From a bacterium (GTDB lineage: Bacteria; Patescibacteriota; Patescibacteriia; JACQRZ01), in the NCBI GenBank assembly GCA_023246095.1, contig JAHFJA010000010.1, positions 1-37,042 on the forward strand: a stretch of 37,042 nt of DNA. The letters run 5' to 3'. Position numbers and translations under genes: made by a program. The notes below the pieces were generated by a model that made no database searches, was not told the origin of the DNA, and saw only the letters and a list, made by a program, of their open reading frames with translations. The stretch's first letter is position 1. Each line of letters begins with the position of its first letter. This document shows, in pieces, positions 7,184 through 16,598 of the stretch.

Positions 7184-8191
7184 CTATTCCAATACATACT
7201 CCCCTTCTTTGAATATCACCTTTCCATCCGCAATAATCTCCGTCGCACCAACAAAAACATCAATATGATAACGTGTTTTCTTGTTGTTAAACCCTGCTTT
7301 TTTATACACACCATGTTTTCCTCCCAACGAAATATGTAATCCTTTTCGTCTTTCATACGCGGTGATGTCGTTCACAATCCTCTTTTCGTCCATTGCAGGA
7401 TTGAATCCCAGTCCAAATTCGCGCACCGTTACCTCTTCGTCAGCACGGATCAGGTCAAGGATTTCCATAAACTCAGCGGGCGCATCAGCCCCTGCGGTCA
7501 GTATTCCATCGGCGACCTTTACTTTAAACGGAGTAGGCTGTTTAAGTGTATGATCCATCCCCGCAAACCCAACAAGCATTGCTTCTCCATTTATCTGGTT
7601 CAAATCCTTCGATTCGGAAAATACCTCTCCAATGGGAAATGTCCCTCCCACATTGTCCATACCCGTATAGTCCCCGATGTTCAGCTTTGCCGACTCCATA
7701 CCACCCTCGTATACCAGTTCCGCCCCCTCCCCTTTCACGACAATACGTTGCGCGGAATCAATAACTGATTTCAAAAAATGACCATGTTTCAAAAAATATT
7801 CTTTATCATATGCCAACGCTTCAATGTAAGTAACAAATTGATCCTCAGATATGCGCTTTAAGTGCATGTGTTCAACCGCCTTAATGCCTCTTTTAAATAG
7901 TTCAATGCGAAGGCGAAACTCATTGAGACGAAAATTTGAAGACTGAACCAGGATCACAAGATCACCAGCTGTCAAACCATCAATGCGGTTTAAAATATCA
8001 ATAGGGGTTGTATCGGCAAAATTTACAAACACACCTTCTGGAAGTGCAGACTTATATGCTTCAGCAATAATCGCAGCAAGTGGCGATTCAGTATCATAAA
8101 TCACCAGAGCCACTCGCGCGGACGTATGCAAGAGAGATAGCCGAAGTACATCTGCAAGATTTTTTGAAGCAAGAGAAACGAGAGGATTCAT
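7184..8191 (-). CDS. M29-type metallo-aminopeptidase
   Basis: The 335-aa protein resembles the M29 (AmpS/AmpT/PepS) aminopeptidases, cytoplasmic enzymes that use two metal ions to remove N-terminal residues from peptides. The first ~150 residues are an alpha/beta domain that is weakly conserved. The C-terminal half holds what look like all the metal ligands: E189 in PIGEVF, E258 in REFGLG, H286 in LHISLGG, and H309/D311 in YHIDV. The ATG at 8191 starts the conserved fold; no Shine-Dalgarno is present. It stands alone, divergent from the gene at 8354 and convergent with the 96-aa gene. It is shorter than the usual ~400 aa for the family, so substrate preference is unknown. Confidence 0.75.
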   Translation of the reverse strand: MNPLVSLASKNLADVLRLSLLHTSARVALVIYDTESPLAAIIAEAYKSALPEGVFVNFADTTPIDILNRIDGLTAGDLVILVQSSNFRLNEFRLRIELFKRGIKAVEHMHLKRISEDQFVTYIEALAYDKEYFLKHGHFLKSVIDSAQRIVVKGEGAELVYEGGMESAKLNIGDYTGMDNVGGTFPIGEVFSESKDLNQINGEAMLVGFAGMDHTLKQPTPFKVKVADGILTAGADAPAEFMEILDLIRADEEVTVREFGLGFNPAMDEKRIVNDITAYERRKGLHISLGGKHGVYKKAGFNNKKTRYHIDVFVGATEIIADGKVIFKEGEYVLE

Positions 8192-8281
8192 AATCGCAAA
8201 ATGAAGGATAGTCCTATCACTCTAAAGCAAACGATTTGTTTGAGCAATATAGAAGATCACATAATCTTGTATTACGCGGGG

Positions 8282-8310
8282 TTGACAAAATGATAACTCT
8301 ATACTAGAGT
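8282..8310 (+). promoter_or_regulatory. Promoter and palindromic operator of the 182-aa gene
   Basis: TTGACA (8282-8287) is followed after 17 nt by TAGAGT (8305-8310). A perfect inverted repeat ACTCTA-TAC-TAGAGT (8296-8310) covers the -10 box, a typical operator position. Start near 8317. Confidence 0.6.
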
Positions 8311-8353
8311 GAAAATAATAGCGTATGTAATTTGGCTCGAAGGAGGGCTACTA

Positions 8354-8902
8354 ATGAAAAATAACACAGAAGGCATATTTCCCATACAAAAAAAATACCC
8401 GTGTGACCCGATTGATCTATTGATACCGGAATATACGTTAGGGGGAATATTGGGACGTATAGGTCCCGAAGAAGCGGCAGCGAGAATACTAAGGTATTCT
8501 CAAAACAGGAACGAATGGGTGGGGGTTAGCTGGCCACGGCTTTCAGAAGGAATGCAGCATGATCTACATATCATTGCTGCCCTCCGACAAGAGCACAACA
8601 AAAGAATCGAAACTCGAACCAGGAAAAAGGAATCACCTTCCGTATTTAGTAAAGTTTTAGATTTCTTTGGATTTACTATCACGGAGATCCCCCCACAACA
8701 CGATTCTGCCAGGCGTCTGCCTCAAACAGCTCTCATGAATCAAGGGACACAGGTGGTGATTAACGGTATCCATGAACTCGTGGAGTTCGGTTACCTTGAA
8801 AGAGTTGTTATGTCAAAAAAAGGAGAACAAGTCTCTATATATTTTCCAACAATATTGTTGGTCAATACAATACTAAAAAAACAGCAGGCCATCGGAGCCT
8901 AA
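8354..8902 (+). CDS. Hypothetical protein with possible winged-helix end, 182 aa
   Basis: I do not recognise a family. The start at 8354 is set by a full Shine-Dalgarno (AAGGAGG 8340-8346, 7 nt before the ATG); an in-frame upstream start at 8309 would overlap the -10 box and is unlikely. The protein is soluble. Residues ~10-80 are helical with a GGILGRIGPEEAAARIL segment; residues ~90-105 are Arg/Lys-rich; the C-terminal 45 residues (GIHELVEFGYLERVV, then SKKGEQVSIYFPT) resemble a recognition helix followed by a beta wing. With the palindrome over its own -10, an autorepressor is an attractive guess, but it is only inference. It is monocistronic, with a terminator before gyrB. Confidence 0.7.
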   Translation: MKNNTEGIFPIQKKYPCDPIDLLIPEYTLGGILGRIGPEEAAARILRYSQNRNEWVGVSWPRLSEGMQHDLHIIAALRQEHNKRIETRTRKKESPSVFSKVLDFFGFTITEIPPQHDSARRLPQTALMNQGTQVVINGIHELVEFGYLERVVMSKKGEQVSIYFPTILLVNTILKKQQAIGA

Positions 8903-8910
8903 TATATCAC

Positions 8911-8925
8911 GTCATAAAATATGAC
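8911..8925 (+). other. Small perfect hairpin after the 182-aa gene
   Basis: GTCATA-AAA-TATGAC forms a 6-bp hairpin 9 nt after the stop codon, just ahead of the terminator. It may stabilise the transcript's 3' end. Confidence 0.4.
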
Positions 8926-8930
8926 AACCA

Positions 8931-8968
8931 AGGTCGTCCTGACAAATCAGTCGGGCGATTTTTTATTT
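8931..8968 (+). terminator. Terminator of the 182-aa gene
   Basis: TCGTCC and GGGCGA pair around an inner TGA/TCA stem with a 3-nt bulge, followed by TTTTTTATTTAT. The stem is imperfect but GC-rich and well placed. Confidence 0.65.
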
Positions 8969-9052
8969 ATTTACTATCCCCCATCTATTCCCAAAAACAC
9001 CGGCAGACAGTCGCCCCAGACTTGCTCGGACTGTACGGGTATGATACTATAA

Positions 9053-11134
<2,082 letters not shown>

Positions 11135-11195
11135 GGCAATAGTTGGCCATCTAAAGGCTTTTGCAGGCTATTTGACTCCAATAAGTTTCGCCTGT

Positions 11196-11224
11196 TTGAC
11201 AAATTTCACGATTTCCCTTACTAT
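11196..11224 (+). promoter_or_regulatory. Candidate promoter ahead of the gyrB-secE terminator
   Basis: TTGACA (11196-11201), 17-nt spacer, TACTAT (11219-11224). The start would be near 11231, just before the hairpin at 11237, so transcripts for secE would have to read through it; it may act as an attenuator or the match may be chance. Confidence 0.35.
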
Positions 11225-11236
11225 AAAGGCACATTC

Positions 11237-11258
11237 AAAAGCCTCTCGGGGCTTTTTA
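11237..11258 (+). terminator. Terminator between gyrB and secE
   Basis: AAAAGCC (11237-11243) pairs with GGCTTTT (11250-11256), 6-nt loop, ending in a 5-T run. It separates gyrB from the secE-nusG-rplK-rplA cluster. Confidence 0.7.
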
Positions 11259-11266
11259 ATTTAGAG

Positions 11267-11272
11267 TATAAT
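11267..11272 (+). promoter_or_regulatory. -10 box placed for a leaderless secE transcript
   Basis: TATAAT ends 6 nt before the secE ATG (11279), so the normal start point would fall on the ATG itself. There is no recognisable -35 or TG extension. Confidence 0.4.
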
Positions 11273-11278
11273 AGATAT

Positions 11279-11479
11279 ATGGCAAAATTAATTAACGGTA
11301 TAAAACAATATTTCATCGGTTCGTACCAAGAACTTACGTTGGTCGTATGGCCATCCCGTAAACAGGTAATCCGAGATACCACTCTTGTGGTTATATTCAG
11401 TCTTGTTGTTGCCATATTTTTAGGAGCGCTTGATCTCCTTTTTAACTTTGGTCTTGAGAAAATTCTTTCTCTTAAATAA
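11279..11479 (+). CDS. secE: Preprotein translocase subunit SecE
   Basis: SecE clamps the SecY channel of the general secretion translocase in the cytoplasmic membrane. The 66-aa protein is the short single-span type: an amphipathic N-terminal helix with the family signature ELTLVVWPSRKQVIRDT (about residues 18-34), then one membrane segment (LVVIFSLVVAIFLGALDLLF, ~36-55). It is 3 nt upstream of nusG, the near-universal secE-nusG pair, which strongly supports the call. No Shine-Dalgarno is present; a TATAAT immediately upstream suggests leaderless initiation. Confidence 0.95.
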   Translation: MAKLINGIKQYFIGSYQELTLVVWPSRKQVIRDTTLVVIFSLVVAIFLGALDLLFNFGLEKILSLK

Positions 11480-11482
11480 CCT

Positions 11483-12028
11483 ATGGCAAAACAAACCTCA
11501 AACCTAGGAAAACGCTGGTACGCAATACACACCTATTCCGGATATGAAGAAAATGTGGTAAGAAACCTCAAACAGCGTATCGAATCAATGGACATGGAAG
11601 ATACCATCTATAATGTCCTTATCCCAACAGAGCGGAAAATCAAAATCAAGAACGGTAAACGGAAAACCGTAGTTGAGAAGATATTTCCCGGATACGTCCT
11701 TGTTGAAATGATAGTAACCGACGATTCATGGTATGTTGTGCGTAATACGCCCAATGTCACTGGATTTATTGGTACCGGCACTGTTCCTACTCCCGTTTCT
11801 GAAGATGAAATAGAATTCCTCATGAAGCGCATGGGTGCCGAAGAGCCGAAGTATAAGATTGACGTTGCCGAAGGAACCCCCGTACAGATCACTGACGGTC
11901 CGTTCAAGGGATTTGAGGGTAAGGTGGCAGAGATTGACGAAGCGCGTGGAAAGATTAAGGTGTTAGTAACGGTATTCGGCCGTGAAACCCCTGTCGAACT
12001 TGACTTTTTACAGGTAAAGAAGACATAA
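11483..12028 (+). CDS. nusG: Transcription termination/antitermination protein NusG
   Basis: NusG binds RNA polymerase near the RNA exit channel, promotes processive elongation and links transcription to translation or Rho. The 181-aa protein has the NGN domain ([20 protein letters not shown] at the start, later FPGYVLVEM and [14 protein letters not shown]) and a C-terminal KOW domain ([24 protein letters not shown], described here by its conserved G-F-G core). Length is normal. It follows secE by 3 nt and precedes rplK by 10 nt, as in most bacteria, so all are likely one transcript. No Shine-Dalgarno is present before the ATG. Confidence 0.96.
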   Translation: MAKQTSNLGKRWYAIHTYSGYEENVVRNLKQRIESMDMEDTIYNVLIPTERKIKIKNGKRKTVVEKIFPGYVLVEMIVTDDSWYVVRNTPNVTGFIGTGTVPTPVSEDEIEFLMKRMGAEEPKYKIDVAEGTPVQITDGPFKGFEGKVAEIDEARGKIKVLVTVFGRETPVELDFLQVKKT

Positions 12029-12038
12029 TAGCAACCAT

Positions 12039-12461
12039 ATGGCAAAAAAAGTAAAGGCACTCATCAAATTGGCACTCCCCGCAGGTAAAGCAACCCCTGC
12101 ACCTCCTGTTGGTCCGGCACTCGGTCAGCATGGTCTTAATATCGCTGAATTTTGTCAAAAGTATAATGCTGCGACCCAAGGACGGGACGAGATTACACCA
12201 GTAGAAATTACCGTCTATGAAGACCGAACGTACTCATTTATTTTGAAGACTCCTCCGGCATCAGAGCTTATCAAAACTGCAATCGGCATCACTTCAGGAT
12301 CGGCTAAACCGCAGTCAGTCAAAGTGGGTAAAATCACCAGAGCACAGCTTGAGGCAATTGCTACTCGCAAAATGGCTGATCTTAACGCAAAAACAATGGA
12401 CGCAGCGGTCAATATTATCGCTGGTACCGCACGTCAAATGGGTGTTGATGTAGTAAACTAA
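12039..12461 (+). CDS. rplK: 50S ribosomal protein L11
   Basis: L11 binds the GTPase-centre rRNA at the base of the ribosomal stalk, where elongation factors act. The 140-aa protein has the expected length and both domains: the N-terminal domain with [19 protein letters not shown] and the C-terminal RNA-binding domain with [14 protein letters not shown] and later [12 protein letters not shown]. It follows nusG by 10 nt without a Shine-Dalgarno and is separated from rplA by a short gap holding a GC-rich hairpin. Confidence 0.96.
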   Translation: MAKKVKALIKLALPAGKATPAPPVGPALGQHGLNIAEFCQKYNAATQGRDEITPVEITVYEDRTYSFILKTPPASELIKTAIGITSGSAKPQSVKVGKITRAQLEAIATRKMADLNAKTMDAAVNIIAGTARQMGVDVVN

Positions 12462-12473
12462 TTATTCTCTTTC

Positions 12474-12503
12474 GTGGGAGCCCCCTAGGGGCGATTGAAC
12501 CAC
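12474..12503 (+). promoter_or_regulatory. Hairpin between rplK and rplA, possible L1 autoregulatory site
   Basis: GCCCC (12480-12484) and GGGGC (12488-12492) pair around a 3-nt loop, and GTGG (12474-12477) can pair with CCAC (12500-12503) outside it across asymmetric internal loops. It ends 10 nt before the rplA ATG. L1 is known to repress its own operon by binding mRNA that mimics its 23S site; that this hairpin is such a site is inference. Confidence 0.4.
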
Positions 12504-12512
12504 TACAATTAT

Positions 12513-13202
12513 ATGGTACGAATCAAAAGCAAGAAGTTTCAAGAAGGCCTCGCAAAGATTGATGAAAAGAAGCGATATCCTGCGGTAGAAGCAATCGCTC
12601 TCATTAAGTCTATTGCATTTGAAAAATTTGATGCATCTCTTGAGGTGCACATTAAAACGGGTGTTGATGCCCGTAAAGGAGATCAGCTTGTTCGCGCTTC
12701 CGTCATTTTGCCCCACGGTACCGGTAAGTCTATGCGCGTCGCAGTTTTTGCTGAAGGAGAAAAGCTTACTGAAGCAAAAGCAGCAGGGGCAGACGTCGCT
12801 GGTGATAAAGACCTTATCGAAGAAATCAAGAAAACAGGTAAGGCTGATTTTGATGTTGCTATCGCCACTCCTGACATGATGAAGAACATGGCCGCGATTG
12901 CAAAAATCCTTGGACCTCGCGGGCTCATGCCTTCCCCAAAGAACGACACAGTAACAATGAACATCAAACAGGCAGTAGAAAATGCAAAAAAAGGTAAAGT
13001 TGACTTCCGTAATGATGATTCTGCAAATATTCACCAAGCGATCGGAAAACTTTCATTTACCGACGAACAGTTGGTTGAAAACTATAAAACTTTTATTGAC
13101 TCAGTAAAGCGGGCCCGTCCTTCAACCGCAAAAGGTACTTTCTTTAAAAACATCACCATGAGCTCAACTATGGGTCCTGCAGTGATGATCGTAATCGATT
13201 AA
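12513..13202 (+). CDS. rplA: 50S ribosomal protein L1
   Basis: L1 forms the mobile stalk at the ribosomal E site and helps release deacylated tRNA. The 229-aa protein matches the family in length and in its two-domain plan; the most recognisable segment is ILGPRGLMPSPKNDTV (about residues 133-148), with KGKVDFRNDDSANIHQAIGK following in domain I. The ATG at 12513 is used; an in-frame TTG at 12495 lies in the leader hairpin. rplJ and rplL, which usually follow, are absent here; a membrane-protein gene follows instead. Confidence 0.96.
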   Translation: MVRIKSKKFQEGLAKIDEKKRYPAVEAIALIKSIAFEKFDASLEVHIKTGVDARKGDQLVRASVILPHGTGKSMRVAVFAEGEKLTEAKAAGADVAGDKDLIEEIKKTGKADFDVAIATPDMMKNMAAIAKILGPRGLMPSPKNDTVTMNIKQAVENAKKGKVDFRNDDSANIHQAIGKLSFTDEQLVENYKTFIDSVKRARPSTAKGTFFKNITMSSTMGPAVMIVID

Positions 13203-13229
13203 GTTATTATTCTTTAAATTCCCCTCACT

Positions 13230-14138
13230 ATGGGATTAAAAGGCACACTAACACTCATTAAAGAAGGGTGGCATTTGTTTTACAACAATCTTGGGGTTAT
13301 ATGGAAGCAGTCTCAATTCTCATTTTGGATGAGCATCGTAAGTACCATAGTTCTTGCAGGGTCAATTGTAGCCTGGGCGGTTGCACATTTAGTAATTACA
13401 GCGGCAAATTCCGGTGCAACCACAGCAACCTCTTCAAGTGGTATTTCTGTGCTGAATGTAATTTTCGTATTGTTGTCACTAGCTGCGGTCGTCGCAACAA
13501 TTATCTTTACAATGAGTTACTCTATTGCATTCACAAAAACTCTCGGACAGATCCAAGGAAAAGTCGATATTAATACGAAAGATAAATACAAGTTAGTACT
13601 GCCAGTTCTCGGTGTATCTCTCTTGACAGGCCTCATTGTGTGCGGTGGCTTCATACTACTTATTGTACCTGCGATAATTTTCTGGGTCTGGTTTGCATTT
13701 AGCACGTTCGCTCGCATGATTGATGAAAAAAAAGGACTTGAAGCGTTACGTTACAGCCGTTCTCTATCGAAGGGACGATTTTGGAAAGTACTAGGAAGAC
13801 TTCTCTTGATCAACATTATTTTGGGGATTATTTATATCATAATGTATCTCGGACCTCAGCTGTTGGCAGCTCTCCTCTCATCGATGGGAAATGACTCATC
13901 AGCTAAAACCGCATTGTTGTTGGCATTACTTCTCACTATCCCCGTTGGAATTATTTTCACAATCTTGCAAATTTTGTTTGCCATATTTATGGTTGCGATC
14001 TTGATAGTATTCTATTTCAACCTCAAGGAAACGATGAATGGTAACAATCCAGCAGGCAATCCATTAAATACAGAAGTATCTCCTGTACCTATTACTCTCG
14101 ATACTACCACTATTGCCACCGATACTGTCACACATTAA
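13230..14138 (+). CDS. Polytopic membrane protein of unknown function
   Basis: The 302-aa protein has a short amphipathic N-terminus and five or six membrane segments: about residues 31-55, 72-97, 126-163 (probably two spans, VCGGFILLIVPAIIFWVWF), 186-217 and 226-263. A conserved-looking cytoplasmic loop, MIDEKKGLEALRYSRSLSKGRFWKVLGR, follows the third/fourth span. This span-plus-loop pattern resembles the membrane domain of YciC and glycerophosphodiester phosphodiesterase-associated proteins, but no catalytic domain is present, so no enzyme activity is claimed. It lies 27 nt after rplA and 13 nt before gatB, so it is probably cotranscribed with both. No Shine-Dalgarno is present. Confidence 0.75.
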   Translation: MGLKGTLTLIKEGWHLFYNNLGVIWKQSQFSFWMSIVSTIVLAGSIVAWAVAHLVITAANSGATTATSSSGISVLNVIFVLLSLAAVVATIIFTMSYSIAFTKTLGQIQGKVDINTKDKYKLVLPVLGVSLLTGLIVCGGFILLIVPAIIFWVWFAFSTFARMIDEKKGLEALRYSRSLSKGRFWKVLGRLLLINIILGIIYIIMYLGPQLLAALLSSMGNDSSAKTALLLALLLTIPVGIIFTILQILFAIFMVAILIVFYFNLKETMNGNNPAGNPLNTEVSPVPITLDTTTIATDTVTH

Positions 14139-14151
14139 TCGAACACCTTAA

Positions 14152-15669
14152 ATGCCACTTCATTACGACACCACCATTGGTCTTGAAATCCATGTCCAGC
14201 TCAATACTGCGTCAAAGATGTTTTGTCGTTGTTCAAATGATGCAGAAGGTGCGGAACCGAACACACTCATCTGCCCTATTTGTTTAGGGCATCCTGGTAC
14301 ATTACCGGTCATTAACAGTGAAGCAATCCATAAAGGGGCTCGTATGGCCTTAGCGTTGCAATGTACGATCAATCCTCTTTCAAAGTTTGACCGCAAAAAC
14401 TACTTTTACCCTGATCTTCCCAAAGGCTATCAAATTTCTCAATATGACCAACCAGTCGGTAAAGACGGCTATATCGATATTGAAATCACCGGCGCGCCGG
14501 AAGGACAACGCACATCCGCCCATATCCGGTTCAACCGCCTTCACATGGAGGAAGATGCGGCAAAGCTTATTCACGACGGCGGAAGCTCTCTCGTTGACTA
14601 CAACCGTGGCGGTACTCCTTTGATGGAAATCGTTACTGAACCGGATATTTCGTCACCGCTTGAGGCTAAGATATTTTTGCATGAACTTCGCTTGATTGCT
14701 CGATACTTGGGAGTGTCTGAGGCTGATATGGAAAAAGGGCACTTGAGATGCGACGCAAATGTTTCAGTACAGTTTGAACAAAATGGAATGCGTGTGACCA
14801 CGCCGATTTCTGAGATCAAAAATCTTAACTCGTTCAAATCTGTTGAATCAGCATTAATCTACGAGGCAGATCGATTATATCAAGACTTTATCTCCGGAGG
14901 TGAAACTTCAAAACGTAAGAACAAAATTACAGTAGGTTGGGACGAGCAAAAGTTAATCACCACCATGCAGCGTGGCAAAGAAGAAGCGCATGATTATAAG
15001 TATTTTCCTGAACCAGACCTTCCACCGCTTCATTTTTCAATGGACGATATTGCTGCATTACACGCGAGCCTTCCGGAACTTCCTGCGGCTCGACGCAAGC
15101 GGTTTGTCAGTGAATATGCAATCAGTGTTGCTGACGCGCGGATTTTAGTCGACGACAAAGAACTTTCATATTTTTTTGAAAAAGCTACCTCTGAACTTGC
15201 CGAATGGATGAATGCACAAGGCAATCACGATGAGGAAATTGGCAATAAAGCGTATCAGCTCCTTGCAAACTGGCTATTAAACCGTTTTGTTGCAGTACTG
15301 AATGATAGAAAAATTGCTATTACTGAAACAAAAGTTACTCCTGAAAACTTTGCACAATTAGTTTCTCGAATAGCAGAGAAAAAAATTAACAGCACCGCAG
15401 CACAAGAGGTACTTCTTCAAATGATTGAAACAGGCGAAGAACCCGATCATATTATTACCAATAAAGGGCTTGAACAAGTCAATGACGAAGGAGTAATCAA
15501 AGAAATCTGTCAAAAGATTGTTGATTCTAACGAAAAAGTGGTATCAGAATATAAAGCAGGAAAAGAAAACGTCCTTATGTTTCTTGTTGGTCAAGTGATG
15601 AAAGAAAGCAAAGGAAAGGCTCAACCGGAGATGGTAAAAGACGTATTGCAACAGTTACTTGCTCAATAG
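14152..15669 (+). CDS. gatB: Aspartyl/glutamyl-tRNA(Asn/Gln) amidotransferase subunit B
   Basis: GatB is the tRNA-binding kinase subunit of GatCAB, which converts Glu-tRNA(Gln) and Asp-tRNA(Asn) into correctly charged Gln- and Asn-tRNAs. The 505-aa protein starts with the conserved TTIGLEIHVQLNTASKMFC, has the zinc cysteines CRC (about 24-26) and CPIC (about 42-45), the cradle signature YFYPDLPKGYQISQYDQP and the C-terminal YqeY-like tail (VGQVMKESKGKAQPEMV). Length is normal. gatA and gatC are not in the window. The gene follows the membrane-protein gene by 13 nt and converges with miaA 29 nt downstream; I see no clear terminator between them. Confidence 0.96.
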   Translation: MPLHYDTTIGLEIHVQLNTASKMFCRCSNDAEGAEPNTLICPICLGHPGTLPVINSEAIHKGARMALALQCTINPLSKFDRKNYFYPDLPKGYQISQYDQPVGKDGYIDIEITGAPEGQRTSAHIRFNRLHMEEDAAKLIHDGGSSLVDYNRGGTPLMEIVTEPDISSPLEAKIFLHELRLIARYLGVSEADMEKGHLRCDANVSVQFEQNGMRVTTPISEIKNLNSFKSVESALIYEADRLYQDFISGGETSKRKNKITVGWDEQKLITTMQRGKEEAHDYKYFPEPDLPPLHFSMDDIAALHASLPELPAARRKRFVSEYAISVADARILVDDKELSYFFEKATSELAEWMNAQGNHDEEIGNKAYQLLANWLLNRFVAVLNDRKIAITETKVTPENFAQLVSRIAEKKINSTAAQEVLLQMIETGEEPDHIITNKGLEQVNDEGVIKEICQKIVDSNEKVVSEYKAGKENVLMFLVGQVMKESKGKAQPEMVKDVLQQLLAQ

Positions 15670-15698
15670 TTATAGCAATTGGCAAACCAGATAGTTCC

Positions 15699-16598
15699 TC
15701 ATGCGAGAAAATCTGTAATGAGTTTTTCTGATTCCTCTTTTGTTTTTACCCATACAACCCGCTTGTCTTTCCGAAACCATGTTAATTGACGACGAGCAAA
15801 TCCGTGAATCGCATATTTGAGGCGCTGAACCATTTCTTCTTTCGATTCCCATTCTCCTAGGATATATTGCAAGCAAAAGCGGTATTCCTGACCGAAATCG
15901 TAGAGACGTTTTTCATCGACCCCTGTGTTAAGTAGGTTCTGCACTTCCTCAATCATTCCTTCGTTTATCCGGTCATCAACTCGCTGGTCAATTCGTTTAT
16001 AAAGCTCTTCGCGAGGAACGTCGATACCAATCAGTAACACATCGTATAGTGACTCCCCTACTTTTTTATTTTCGACAAACGATTCTCCTGTCATGTGATT
16101 GACTTCAAGCGCACGAACCACACGGCGTTTATTCTTGAGATCAACCGACCGATAACTCTCGAGATCGGTGGACTGTAAAAGGTCAACCAGTTCATCAAGT
16201 GACTTATTTTCAAGCTCTGCGCGATATTCAAAATCTTCTTCGCCGGATGGTATCGCATAATTATCGACAACTGCCTGGATATAAAGCCCCGTACCCCCTA
16301 CCAAGAACGGTATTTTTCCACGCAAAATGATGTCCGCAATTGCTTCGTCGGCACGTTGTTTAAAATCTGTAAGGGTAAATCTTTCTTTTGGGTCGGCTAC
16401 ATCGAGAAGATAGTGAGGCACGTCTTTTTGTTGTTCTTTTGTCGCCTTCCCGCTTCCTATATCCATACCGGTATACACTTGACGTGAATCGGCAGAAACA
16501 ATCTCACCGCTGAATTGTTTGGCAAGCTCAATAGCCATATCGGTTTTACCCGACGATGTGGGTCCAAGGATGACAATTAGTTTAGGTCTTTGTTCCAT
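15699..16598 (-). CDS. miaA: tRNA dimethylallyltransferase MiaA
   Basis: MiaA transfers a dimethylallyl group to N6 of adenosine-37 in tRNAs that read codons starting with U, the step before MiaB. The 299-aa protein has the P-loop LGPTSSGKT near the N-terminus, the substrate signature SADSRQVYTGMDIGSGKAT, HYLLDVADP, and VGGTGLYIQAVVD. The ATG at 16598 is chosen over an upstream TTG at 16625 because the family begins right before KLIVILGPT. It overlaps the end of miaB by 17 nt, so the two are coupled and encode consecutive steps of one pathway. Confidence 0.95.
   Translation of the reverse strand: MEQRPKLIVILGPTSSGKTDMAIELAKQFSGEIVSADSRQVYTGMDIGSGKATKEQQKDVPHYLLDVADPKERFTLTDFKQRADEAIADIILRGKIPFLVGGTGLYIQAVVDNYAIPSGEEDFEYRAELENKSLDELVDLLQSTDLESYRSVDLKNKRRVVRALEVNHMTGESFVENKKVGESLYDVLLIGIDVPREELYKRIDQRVDDRINEGMIEEVQNLLNTGVDEKRLYDFGQEYRFCLQYILGEWESKEEMVQRLKYAIHGFARRQLTWFRKDKRVVWVKTKEESEKLITDFLA

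Noticed and set aside
12462-13037. 191-codon minus-strand frame over rplA
   Set aside because: Antisense to ribosomal protein L1; Cys/Phe-rich shadow composition.
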